From Streptomyces blattellae (GTDB taxonomy: Bacteria; Actinomycetota; Actinomycetes; Streptomycetales; Streptomycetaceae): a stretch of 64,000 bases of DNA. Positions 22,759 through 30,839 of the stretch are shown here, piece after piece. A program made the translations under genes and the position numbers. The stretch covers positions 1 through 64,000 of the forward strand of contig NZ_WJBG01000112.1 in the NCBI RefSeq assembly GCF_009709555.1, read 5' to 3'. Numbering within the stretch: position 1 is the first letter of the stretch; each line of letters starts with the position of its first letter. The notes beneath the pieces were generated by a model, which worked only from the letters and a program-made list of their open reading frames with translations, ran no database searches and was not told where the DNA came from.

Positions 22759-22815
22759 AGCTTGCCCGCGACCGAGCCCTCAAGCCAGGAACTTGCCGAA
22801 ACTTGCCAGGACTTC
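22759..22815 (-). promoter_or_regulatory. Repeated CTTGCC operator candidates upstream of the XRE set
   Basis: On the plus strand AACTTGCC occurs at 22790-22797 and 22800-22807, exactly 10 bp apart, with related CTTGCC at 22761 and ACTTCG at 22811. The 10-bp phasing puts the sites on one face of the helix. The same motif recurs at 21112-21119. Confidence 0.5.
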
Positions 22816-22877
22816 GGGCGGCGACCCGAAAGGTGAAACCTGGTCGACGGGGCAGGCATGAACGCCGGGACTCGTGC

Positions 22878-23060
22878 TCAGTGCCTCGCGTCCGCCGCGT
22901 GCGAGAGGAAGTCTGCCCAGGCGGTGGGTGGGAACGTGAGGTGGGGTCCGGTGGGGGTTTTGGAGTCGCGGACGTGGATCGTGGTGAGGGTGGTGGCTAT
23001 TTCGACGCAGTTCGAGCTGTCGCCGCTGTAAGTGGACTTCTGCCAGTGGAGGGTCTGCAC
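22878..23060 (-). CDS. DUF397 domain protein
   Basis: A 60-residue protein of the DUF397 family: LHWQKSTYSGDSSNCVEIA near the start, then VRDSKTP and the conserved WADFLSHA end. These small proteins pair with XRE-DUF5753 regulators in Streptomyces and modulate development or antibiotic production. The start is GTG 23060, 13 bp after the stop of the XRE gene, so the two form an operon. Confidence 0.88.
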   Translation of the reverse strand: MQTLHWQKSTYSGDSSNCVEIATTLTTIHVRDSKTPTGPHLTFPPTAWADFLSHAADARH

Positions 23061-23073
23061 GGGTCGGTCTCTC

Positions 23074-23928
23074 TCAGGTGTCCTGGATGAGGCTCTGGAT
23101 GAAGTCGCGCGACTCGGCAGGGCCGAGGGCGCAGGACTCCATGTGGTCGAGCACGGCACGGTACTTGCTCAACTGTGCTTCCGCGTCGAGGAATCCGCAG
23201 CCGCCGTGGTGGGTGTCGAGCTGCACGGTGTCGAGCTGCGGAACCGGGCCCACGATGTAGTCGAAGGACTGGCCCGTGCTCGGGTAGTACTCCGTGTCGA
23301 AGGGGATCACCTGGACGGTGACGTTCGGCAGCTCGCTCATGCCGAGCAGATGCTTGAGCTGGCCGCGCTTCACGTCGGGGCCGCCGAAGCCCATCCGCAG
23401 GGCCGACTCGTGGGTGATCGCCGAGTACGGGGGCGGGTTCTCCCGGTGCAGAACGCCTTGCCGTTTGATGCGGTGGGTGAGGCGGTGCTCGATCTCGTAC
23501 TGCCGCATGGGTGGCACCACGGCACGGAAGAGGGCGCGGGCATGGTCCGTCGTCTGGAGCAGCGCCGGGATGTGCATCGCGAGGGCAACGCGCAGGCCGG
23601 CGGCGTGATGTTCGAGTTCGGCCAGGTCGACCAGCGCGGCGGGCAGGTGCTCGCGGTACTCCTCCCACCAGCCGCGTGTCCGACGTCCGGTCATCGCTGC
23701 CAAGGCGTCGATCAGGGCCTCGTCCGAGCAGTCGTAGGCGGACGCCACCGCTCGGACACGGTCAGCGCTGAGGGAGCTGCGGCCGGTTTCGATCATGCTG
23801 ACGCGGCCCTGGTTGACACCTAGCTGTGCCGCGGCCTCGGTGACGGTGAACCCGGCACGCTCACGGAGTTTGCGCAGTTCGGCGCCGAGACGCCGAAGGC
23901 GCAAGGTGGGGTTGTTGGTGGGTGGCAA
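23074..23928 (-). CDS. XRE family regulator with DUF5753 domain (partner of DUF397)
   Basis: A regulator of about 284 residues. The helix-turn-helix (about 10-62: LGAELRKLRERAGFTVTEAA, NQGRVSMIETGRSS) is followed by DUF5753 (about 95-275) with ALLQTTDHARAL and VIPFDTEYYPS. TTG 23928 is favoured because AAGGAGG lies about six bases upstream; GTG 23934 is in frame but overlaps that site. It is divergent from the HATPase gene at 24165 and coupled to DUF397, the standard Streptomyces three-gene set. Confidence 0.88.
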   Translation of the reverse strand: MPPTNNPTLRLRRLGAELRKLRERAGFTVTEAAAQLGVNQGRVSMIETGRSSLSADRVRAVASAYDCSDEALIDALAAMTGRRTRGWWEEYREHLPAALVDLAELEHHAAGLRVALAMHIPALLQTTDHARALFRAVVPPMRQYEIEHRLTHRIKRQGVLHRENPPPYSAITHESALRMGFGGPDVKRGQLKHLLGMSELPNVTVQVIPFDTEYYPSTGQSFDYIVGPVPQLDTVQLDTHHGGCGFLDAEAQLSKYRAVLDHMESCALGPAESRDFIQSLIQDT

Positions 23929-24164
23929 GGGCACCTCCTTCCAAGCCGCGATGCGGCGCTCTTGTAACCCACACGAGGCAATTGCGGGTACCTCTTCAGC
24001 GTTTGGAAGATTTATCTCCCGTCATGCTCCTATCTTAGTCCTCACGCCGCCCAACTCCTCCCGCCCATAAGCCGGAAGCGCACCAACCCAGGCAATGCCA
24101 CCGCCGGGCACGGCAGTTGAGCGAGCTCAAGTCCCCTTTCTCGCTGGAGTTTCTGGAGGTTTCC

Positions 24165-24641
24165 ATGCGCACCGTATCCCTGACCGACACCTGGGTGTAC
24201 GCCCTCCGCCTGCCCCACGACCCCCGCGCGGCACGGGTCGCACGTATGACCGTACGGTCGGTGCTGGGCAGCCACGGGAGACATGAAGTCCTTGAGGCCG
24301 TCGAACTGTTGGTCTCCGAGATGGTCACGAATGCCTACCGGCACACCAACGGTCCCGCGTCCCTCCGGCTGACCGCCCTGTGCGACGGGCGACTGCGGGT
24401 CGGCGTCTGGGACACGAGCCCCTGCATCCCGGCCCCTTTCGATCAACCGCCCGGAGGCCGTGTCCCGCCCGCCCCGGTGGACGCCCTCGGTGGGCGCGGG
24501 CTGGTCCTCGTCCAGGAGTACGCCGACTGCTGGGGCGGCGTAGCCCTCGGTGACGGCCTGCTCGACCGGGGCGCGGGAAAGCTGCTGTGGTTCGAGGTTG
24601 GTAGTGGCACGCGGGGGCGACTGCGAGAGGTAGCAGCGTGA
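24165..24641 (+). CDS. HATPase_c-type ATP-binding protein (anti-sigma-factor-like)
   Basis: A 158-residue single-domain GHKL ATPase resembling RsbW/SpoIIAB. The N box is VSEMVTNAYRHT (about residues 49-60) and the G box region is ALGGRGLVLVQEYADCWG. Such proteins often sit beside XRE/DUF397 pairs in Streptomyces and may inhibit sigma factors or anti-anti-sigma factors. ATG 24165 follows TGGAGGT; the open frame starts upstream at 24117 but lacks a ribosome site there. Confidence 0.85.
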   Translation: MRTVSLTDTWVYALRLPHDPRAARVARMTVRSVLGSHGRHEVLEAVELLVSEMVTNAYRHTNGPASLRLTALCDGRLRVGVWDTSPCIPAPFDQPPGGRVPPAPVDALGGRGLVLVQEYADCWGGVALGDGLLDRGAGKLLWFEVGSGTRGRLREVAA

Positions 24642-24654
24642 TCACGCTCGCGCA

Positions 24655-24711
24655 TATAGCCGTAATCGAATTAGGCTAATCATAGCCAGGCTAAGTGCAG
24701 CCGGGCTATGG
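24655..24711. promoter_or_regulatory. AT-rich repeat cluster upstream of the AAA ATPase
   Basis: Repeats of AGGCTAA (24673-24679 and 24688-24694, 15 bp apart) alternate with inverted TAGCC copies (24657-24661 and 24683-24687). TTAGGCTAA at 24671-24679 equals the core of a DtxR/DmdR iron box, but the flanks match poorly. The tract is far richer in A and T than its surroundings. Confidence 0.45.
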
Positions 24712-24732
24712 ATCGCTCAGGAAGCCGCACCC

Positions 24733-26229
24733 ATGACCATTCCCAAGCCGGCGGCCGTCTTCGACCGGACCCACGAGTGGGACGAGCTCACCCGGTTCTG
24801 CACCGACTCGGCGCCCGGCCTGCGTATCGGCGTCGTACGAGGACGTCGGCGCCACGGCAAGTCTTTCCTACTGGAGCATCTGTGCCGAGCCGTCGACGGC
24901 GTCTACACCCTCGCCCTCCAGCAGAGCCGCGCCATGGCTCTGGACCGCTTCTCCGACAGCCTGGCCCGGGCGATCGGCTTCCGGGTCGGGCGTTTCACCT
25001 CGTGGGTGGAGGCCATGGACGCCGCGGCGGACGTGCTCACGAGCCGCCGGGCTCAAGAAACGCCCCCTCTCCTCGTCCTCGACGAGTTCCCCTACCTCGT
25101 CACCCACTCCCCGGAGCTGCCGTCCGTCCTCCAGGCCCTCTACGACCAGCGCGGCCCGTCCTCCGGCAGACCGCCCCTCCGGATCATCCTCTGCGGCTCC
25201 GCGATCTCGACCATGTCGACCCTCCTCGCCGGGGACCAGGCACTGCGCGGACGTGCCGTGATCGACATGCGGATCGGGCCCTTCGGGTTCCGGGACGCGG
25301 CGGAGTACTGGGGCGTGGCCGACCCCGAGACCGCCTTCCTGGTGGACGCCGTACTCGGCGGGGCGGCCGGTTATCGCGATGTCGTCGGAGACCCGCCTGA
25401 GCCCGGGGACGACGGGTTCTACGCCTGGCTGGCCCGCAGCGTCTTCAACCCGTCCCACATTCTGTTCACCGAGCCCGAATACCTGCTGGCGGAAGACCCC
25501 CGGATAAGCGACCGCGCCACCTACCACGCCATCTGGGAAGCCGTGGCCTCCGGCGCTGCCACCCCCACGCAGATCGGCGGGCTGGTCGGGATGGACGCCA
25601 AGTCGCTGACGTACCACCTCAACATCATGAAGGCCGCCGCCTTCATCCGCTACGACCAGGATCTGCTGCTCCAGCGCAAACCCGTCATCACCGTGGCCGA
25701 TCCCGTCGTCCGCTTCCACGATCTGATCGTGCGCCCGAACCTCGTCGACTTCGAACTCCGTGAGGGACGTGCCGCCTGGGAGAGGTCCCGGGAGACCTTC
25801 TCCTCCAAGGTCCTCGGGCCGCACTTCGAGGATCTGGCCCGGCAGTGGACCCTTCGATACGGGCGCGAGCGCGGCCTCGACGACATCGGGCAGGTCGGTA
25901 CGACGACCGTTGCCTGCCGTGAGCATCGTGGGCACGAGGTCGACGTGGTCGCGCTGGACCGGGCGTCCCGGCCACGTGACAAGAGCGCCCGCGTCACACT
26001 GCTCGGCGAGGCCAAAGCCACGAACAAGCCGAGAACGGCTGCGGATCTGCGGCGCCTGGAGCACATCCGGGACGTGCTGTGTGCCCAGGGCTGGGCTGCC
26101 GACGACGCCGTCCTCGCCCTTTATGCGCGCAGCGCACCCGCGGCCGATCTCGCGCAGGCGGTGCGGGAGGGGCGGGGCATGTTCGTAGGGATGCGGGACT
26201 TGTACGGCCTGGGGCGGGCAAGAGCCTGA
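24733..26229 (+). CDS. AAA ATPase with C-terminal DUF234-like nuclease-fold domain
   Basis: A 498-residue ATPase of the archaeal-type AAA/DUF234 group. Walker A is GRRRHGKS (about residues 37-44) and Walker B LLVLDEFPYL (about 114-123), with a GSAISTM sensor segment after it. The middle has a winged-helix-like part (AATPTQIGGLVGMDAKSLTYHL). The C-terminal part (about 360-490) includes EVDVVALDR and LLGEAKAT, which resemble the D...ExK pattern of a restriction-like nuclease fold. The role is unknown; defence or mobile-element functions have been suggested for relatives. It is a single gene at the right end of the accessory block. Confidence 0.78.
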   Translation: MTIPKPAAVFDRTHEWDELTRFCTDSAPGLRIGVVRGRRRHGKSFLLEHLCRAVDGVYTLALQQSRAMALDRFSDSLARAIGFRVGRFTSWVEAMDAAADVLTSRRAQETPPLLVLDEFPYLVTHSPELPSVLQALYDQRGPSSGRPPLRIILCGSAISTMSTLLAGDQALRGRAVIDMRIGPFGFRDAAEYWGVADPETAFLVDAVLGGAAGYRDVVGDPPEPGDDGFYAWLARSVFNPSHILFTEPEYLLAEDPRISDRATYHAIWEAVASGAATPTQIGGLVGMDAKSLTYHLNIMKAAAFIRYDQDLLLQRKPVITVADPVVRFHDLIVRPNLVDFELREGRAAWERSRETFSSKVLGPHFEDLARQWTLRYGRERGLDDIGQVGTTTVACREHRGHEVDVVALDRASRPRDKSARVTLLGEAKATNKPRTAADLRRLEHIRDVLCAQGWAADDAVLALYARSAPAADLAQAVREGRGMFVGMRDLYGLGRARA

Positions 26230-26450
26230 CCGCGATGACCGGCGCGGCCCGTCCTCCCGGCGGAGAGGACGACCCGCGCGCGTTCGTTTCGTCGTAGAAC
26301 CTCTCATCCCGACCCCTCCCGAGGTGAGAGCAAAGTTCCTTTCCGGTCACCCGACGCCACAGACCCGAAACGCGCTCTCCCTACCTTCGGGACTCATACC
26401 GCTCAGCACCGCAAAGAACCGCCCGAGCCCCGGAGCATTGTGGAGGCGTC

Positions 26451-27833
26451 ATGACAGCCCCTAGCCAGGCCCCCGCCCCGAGCAGGGGAGGCCGCTGGAT
26501 CGATCACTGGGATCCCGAGGACGAGACCTTCTGGAACGAGACCGGAGAGAAGGTGGCCCGCCGCAACCTCGTCTTCTCCGTCCTCTCCGAGCACATCGGG
26601 TTCTCGATCTGGACCATGTGGTCCGTGATGGTGCTCTTCATGGGCCCGGAGTACGGTCTCACCGCGTCCGACAAGTTCGTCATCGTGTCGATGGCGACGC
26701 TGGTCGGCGCGATCGTCCGGGTTCCCTACACCTTCGCGATCGCGGTCTTCGGTGGCCGGAACTGGACCATCGTGTCGGCGAGCCTCCTGCTGCTGCCGAC
26801 CATCGCCGCCTTCATCGTCATGGAGCCGGGGACCTCCTACACCACCTTCCTGCTGTGCGCGATGCTCGCCGGTATCGGTGGCGGAAACTTCGCGTCCAGC
26901 ATGACCAACATCAACGCCTTCTTCCCGCTCAGGAAGAAGGGCTGGGCGCTCGGCCTGAACGCCGGCGGCGGCAACATCGGTGTCCCCGTCGTGCAGCTGA
27001 TCGGCCTCGCGGTCATCGGCGCGAACGGCGGGCCGCGGGTGCTGCTCGGGATCTACATCCCGTTCATCGTCGTCGCCGCGGTCCTCGGCGCGATGTACAT
27101 GGACAACATCTCGTCCGTGAAGAACGACACCGGCGCCGCCAAGGAGGCCGCGAAGGACGCGCACACCTGGATCATGTCCTTCCTCTACATCGGCACCTTC
27201 GGTTCGTTCATCGGCTACAGCTTCGCGTTCGGGCTGGTCCTGCAGACCCAGTTCGGACGTACGCCGCTGCAGGCCGCGTACGTCACCTTCATCGGCCCGC
27301 TCCTCGGCTCGCTGATCCGTCCGGTGGGCGGCTGGCTCGCCGACCGCTACGGCGGCGCGAAGATCACGCTGTGGAACTTCAGCGCCATGGCCGCGGCCAC
27401 CGGCATCATCGTGATCGCGTCCATGCAGGAGTCGCTGCCGCTGTTCACGGTGGCGTTCATCGCGCTGTTCATGCTGACCGGCCTCGGCAACGGGTCGACG
27501 TACAAGATGATCCCCGGCATCTACCAGGCCAAGGCCACCGCGATGGGACTCGAAGGTGAGGAGGCCGCCTCCTACGGGCGCCGGCTCTCCGGTGCCTCCA
27601 TGGGGCTCATCGGCGCGGTGGGCGCGCTCGGCGGGCTCGGGATCAACCTCGCCCTGCGGCAGTCGTTCCAGAGCGTTGGTTCCGGCACCGGCGCCTTCGT
27701 CGGCTTCCTCGCCTTCTACGGTGTCTGCTTCGTGGTCACCTGGGCCGTATACCTTCGCCGCCCGGCCGCCCAGGCTCCCGCCACCGCCGCCGCCTCCGAG
27801 GCGAAGCCGCAGCTCAGCTACGCCGAGGTGTGA
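26451..27833 (+). CDS. narK: Nitrate/nitrite transporter NarK
   Basis: A 460-residue MFS nitrate/nitrite porter with about twelve helices. The nitrate signature region is present: GIGGGNFASSMTNINAFFP followed by a second glycine-rich motif GLNAGGGNIGVPVVQ. TGGAGG precedes ATG 26451. It marks the return to conserved Streptomyces gene order and is directly upstream of the nnaR regulator, matching known nitrate assimilation loci. It probably imports nitrate or exports nitrite. A terminator hairpin follows. Confidence 0.93.
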   Translation: MTAPSQAPAPSRGGRWIDHWDPEDETFWNETGEKVARRNLVFSVLSEHIGFSIWTMWSVMVLFMGPEYGLTASDKFVIVSMATLVGAIVRVPYTFAIAVFGGRNWTIVSASLLLLPTIAAFIVMEPGTSYTTFLLCAMLAGIGGGNFASSMTNINAFFPLRKKGWALGLNAGGGNIGVPVVQLIGLAVIGANGGPRVLLGIYIPFIVVAAVLGAMYMDNISSVKNDTGAAKEAAKDAHTWIMSFLYIGTFGSFIGYSFAFGLVLQTQFGRTPLQAAYVTFIGPLLGSLIRPVGGWLADRYGGAKITLWNFSAMAAATGIIVIASMQESLPLFTVAFIALFMLTGLGNGSTYKMIPGIYQAKATAMGLEGEEAASYGRRLSGASMGLIGAVGALGGLGINLALRQSFQSVGSGTGAFVGFLAFYGVCFVVTWAVYLRRPAAQAPATAAASEAKPQLSYAEV

Positions 27834-27858
27834 CGTAACACCAGCGACATCAAGCGGA

Positions 27859-27892
27859 ACCGAGCCTGTCACGCACCGTTGACAGGCTCGGT
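27859..27892 (+). terminator. Terminator after narK
   Basis: A 13-bp perfect stem (27859-27871 with 27880-27892) around an 8-base loop, 26 bp after the narK stop. Confidence 0.8.
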
Positions 27893-27922
27893 CGGCATGC
27901 AGGCAGAAGAGCCGAAATGCCC

Positions 27923-27986
27923 CATGTGAGGCATGGTCTCATGTGAGGCACTGCCTCATGCAGGGCCGGCCGTGGCCTCATGCAGG
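27923..27986. promoter_or_regulatory. Palindromic operator array upstream of nnaR
   Basis: CATGTGAGGC occurs at 27923-27932 and 27940-27949; GCCTCATGCAGG occurs in the opposite sense at 27953-27964 and 27975-27986. The central pair forms TGAGGCA-C-TGCCTCA (27944-27958). The array ends about 40 bp before the nnaR start, so it fits self-regulation or control by another nitrogen regulator. Confidence 0.6.
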
Positions 27987-28024
27987 CCAGACGGTGCAAC
28001 GACTCGAGTGCGGGACGAGAGTTT

Positions 28025-29176
28025 ATGTACGACGAACAGCAGCGACCGGAACACGGGCCCCTGGCCGGGTTCACCGTGGGTGTCACCGCCGCGCGCCGGG
28101 CCGACGAGCTCGGGGCGCTGCTCCAGCGGCGCGGTGCCGCAGTGCTGCACGCCCCGGCCTTGCGGATCGTGCCGCTCGCCGACGACGGCGAGCTGCTCGC
28201 CGCCACCAAGGACATCGTCGAGCAGGTGCCGGACGTCGTGGTCGCCACGACCGCGATCGGCTTCCGGGGCTGGATCGAGGCCGCCGACGGATGGGGGCTC
28301 GGCGAGGAGCTGCTGGACCGGCTGCGCGGTGTGGAACTGCTCGCGCGGGGGCCCAAGGTCAAGGGCGCGATCCGGGCCGCCGGGCTGACCGAGGACTGGT
28401 CGCCGTCCAGCGAGTCCATGGCGGAGGTGCTCGACCGGCTTCTGGAGGAGGGGGTCGAGGGGCGTCGTATCGCCGTGCAGCTACACGGTGAGCCGCTGCC
28501 GGGGTTCGTGGAGTCGCTGCGGGCCGCCGGAGCGGAGCTGGTCGGGGTGCCCGTGTACCGGTGGATGCCGCCGGAGGACATCGGTCCGGTCGACCGGATG
28601 CTCGACGCCGCCGTCTCGCGCGGCCTGGACGCCATCACCTTCACCAGCGCGCCGGCCGCCGCGTCCCTGCTGTCCCGTGCCGAGGAGCGCGGTCTGCTGC
28701 CCGAGCTGCTCGCCGCCCTGCACCACGACGTGCTCCCCGCCTGCGTCGGCCCGGTCACCGCGCTGCCGCTCCAGGCCGCGGGCGTGGACACGGTCTCGCC
28801 CGAACGCTTCCGGCTCGGCCCCCTCGTCCAGCTGCTGTGCCAGGAACTGCCGACCCGGGCGCGGGCCCTGCCGGTCGCCGGGCACCGGGTGGAGATCCGG
28901 GGGCACGCGGTCCTGGTCGACGGTGAGCTGAAACCCGTACCACCCGCCGGGATGTCCCTGCTGCGGGCCCTGTCCCGGCGGCCCGGCTGGGTCGTCGCCC
29001 GCGCCGAACTGCTGCGCGCCCTGCCCGGCGCCGGCCGCGACGAGCACGCCGTCGAGACCGCGATGGCCCGGCTGCGTACGGCACTCGGGGCGCCCAAACT
29101 CATCCAGACCGTCGTCAAACGCGGCTACCGGCTCGCCCTCGACCCGGCCGCCGACGCCAAGTACGCCGACGTCTGA
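28025..29176 (+). CDS. nnaR: NnaR-type nitrate/nitrite assimilation regulator
   Basis: A 383-residue fusion of a uroporphyrinogen-III-synthase-like (HemD) domain (about residues 14-270) with a C-terminal winged-helix DNA-binding domain (about 290-372, ending IQTVVKRGYRLA like OmpR-type regulators). In S. coelicolor NnaR works with GlnR to control nitrite reduction genes. The HemD-like part is probably a sensor here rather than a heme enzyme. It lies behind narK. ATG 28025 is chosen because it follows the operator array directly and begins MYDEQQRPEHG. Confidence 0.9.
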   Translation: MYDEQQRPEHGPLAGFTVGVTAARRADELGALLQRRGAAVLHAPALRIVPLADDGELLAATKDIVEQVPDVVVATTAIGFRGWIEAADGWGLGEELLDRLRGVELLARGPKVKGAIRAAGLTEDWSPSSESMAEVLDRLLEEGVEGRRIAVQLHGEPLPGFVESLRAAGAELVGVPVYRWMPPEDIGPVDRMLDAAVSRGLDAITFTSAPAAASLLSRAEERGLLPELLAALHHDVLPACVGPVTALPLQAAGVDTVSPERFRLGPLVQLLCQELPTRARALPVAGHRVEIRGHAVLVDGELKPVPPAGMSLLRALSRRPGWVVARAELLRALPGAGRDEHAVETAMARLRTALGAPKLIQTVVKRGYRLALDPAADAKYADV

Positions 29177-29385
29177 CGGCCGTACAGGACCAGGGCCCGG
29201 GCCAGGACCGCCGGCGCGAGCGTCGACAGCGGTGCCCGTACGACGCTCCAGGCCATCCACCCCAGTGCGAATCCACGCAGGCTTCCACGCACGCGCGGTA
29301 CGAGGGGTTCCGGGCGCGTCGGCGGGCAGGCACTGTTAGAGGAACGGTTCTCCGGAACCCGTAACCCCTAGGCGGTGACAGGCAC

Positions 29386-29988
29386 ATGGCACTGGGTACG
29401 GCCACGGGCGCGTCCTCGTCCGCGTACGAGCTGCGGTTCGACGCCGGACGGAGCTGTCTGGATCTCCTCGCGACCACGCACCCCGGCGAAAAGCTCGACT
29501 CCGTCGAGGTGCTGCACGCCTGGATCACCGGCTCCGGACTCGTCCCGCCGGGCACCCCGCTCAGCCACGCCGACGCCTCCTGGCTGGTGGGCTTCCGTGA
29601 ACTGCGTGGTCACATCGGCCGGTTGGTGCACGGCAGGCTGTCGCCCGCCACACCGTCGTACGACCGCTCGCTCGCCCGCGTCAACGAACTCGCCCGCACC
29701 GCGCCCCCGGCCCCGCGCGCCCTGCGCCGCGAAGACGGCACGCTGGTACGGGAGTTGGATCCGCCGGAGTACCCCGCGCTGCTCGGCGCGCTCGCCCGGG
29801 ACACCGTCGAGCTGCTCACCGACCCCGTCGCGCGCGCCAGTCTCAGACAGTGTGAAGGGGACAACTGCCCCATCGTGTACGTCGATTCGTCCCGGGGGCG
29901 CAGGAGGCGCTGGTGCTCCAGCGAAGTCTGCGGGAACCGTGAACGGGTGGCCCGGCACCGTCGCCGCGCGGCACTCGCCCGCGCCTAG
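29386..29988 (+). CDS. CGNR zinc-finger transcriptional regulator
   Basis: A 200-residue protein with an N-terminal ABATE-like domain (about 15-140, ELRFDAGRSCLDLLATTH) and a C-terminal CGNR zinc finger: CEGDNC and CSSEVCGNRERVARHRRR (about 155-195), with the four cysteines for zinc. The family contains putative stress- or ligand-responsive DNA-binding proteins. It is a single gene 209 bp downstream of nnaR, in conserved order. Confidence 0.9.
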   Translation: MALGTATGASSSAYELRFDAGRSCLDLLATTHPGEKLDSVEVLHAWITGSGLVPPGTPLSHADASWLVGFRELRGHIGRLVHGRLSPATPSYDRSLARVNELARTAPPAPRALRREDGTLVRELDPPEYPALLGALARDTVELLTDPVARASLRQCEGDNCPIVYVDSSRGRRRRWCSSEVCGNRERVARHRRRAALARA

Positions 29989-30263
29989 GTGCCCCATAAG
30001 TGCCGTATGCGAAACGCCTGTCGAAATGTTTTCGACGTGATTTCGACAACACTCCGTGACCTGCCCCATGTCTCTGGCAAGGGCATCGATCTTGCCAGTG
30101 TGGCGGGAATGTAAAGCCGATGCGGGGGGAATGTGCGGCCATGTCCTCCCTCATCACGTCACTGGGAAGAAAACTGTCACGCCACTTTGAACACACCGCC
30201 GTTGGTCTCCGTACCGGTTGTCGAGCGACCGACTGGGGGAACCCCCGGACATCGGAGGTGGGC

Positions 30264-30839
30264 GTGCGCAAGGATTCCGTCGTGGCCAATGAACGTGCAT
30301 CGAGGGCCCGACATCGCATGTCCCAGCCCTCGGAACCAGATGAGGAGCTGATGCGTGCGCTGTACCGAGAGCACGCCGGACCTCTGCTCGCTTATGTCCT
30401 TCGGCTCGTCGCCGGAGACCGGCAGCGCGCCGAGGACGTCGTGCAGGAGACGCTCATCCGTGCCTGGAAGAACGCCGGTCAGCTCAATCGAGCGACCGGA
30501 TCTGTACGCCCCTGGCTGGTGACGGTCGCACGCCGCATCGTCATCGACGGCCACCGCAGCCGGCAGGCCCGGCCGCAGGAGGTCGATCCGTCGCCGCTGG
30601 AGGTCATCCCCGCGGAGGACGAGATCGACAAGGCGCTGTGGTTGATGACGCTGTCGGACGCGCTCGACGACCTGACCCCCGCACACCGGGAGGTGCTCGT
30701 CGAGACGTACTTCAAGGGGCGTACCGTCAATGAGGCGGCCGAGACGCTTGGCATACCGAGTGGCACGGTGCGCTCGCGGGTGTTCTACGCCCTGCGATCG
30801 ATGAAGCTCGCACTGGAGGAGCGGGGGGTGACGGCGTGA
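30264..30839 (+). CDS. ECF RNA polymerase sigma factor
   Basis: A 191-residue extracytoplasmic-function sigma factor. Region 2 covers about residues 28-95 (ALYREHAGPLLAYVLRLV, DVVQETLIRAWKN) and region 4 about 125-185 (HREVLVETYFKGRTVNEAAE, PSGTVRSRVFYALR). GTG 30264 follows GGAGG. The open frame extends upstream to 30120 without another ribosome site. It overlaps the anti-sigma gene by four bases, so it is probably co-translated and held inactive by that protein. Confidence 0.92.
   Translation: MRKDSVVANERASRARHRMSQPSEPDEELMRALYREHAGPLLAYVLRLVAGDRQRAEDVVQETLIRAWKNAGQLNRATGSVRPWLVTVARRIVIDGHRSRQARPQEVDPSPLEVIPAEDEIDKALWLMTLSDALDDLTPAHREVLVETYFKGRTVNEAAETLGIPSGTVRSRVFYALRSMKLALEERGVTA

Noticed and set aside
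26281..26450. GlnR box upstream of narK
   Set aside because: GTCAC (26346) and GAAAC (26367) occur, but their spacing of 21 does not fit the GTnAC-n6-GAAAC consensus, so I do not call a site.
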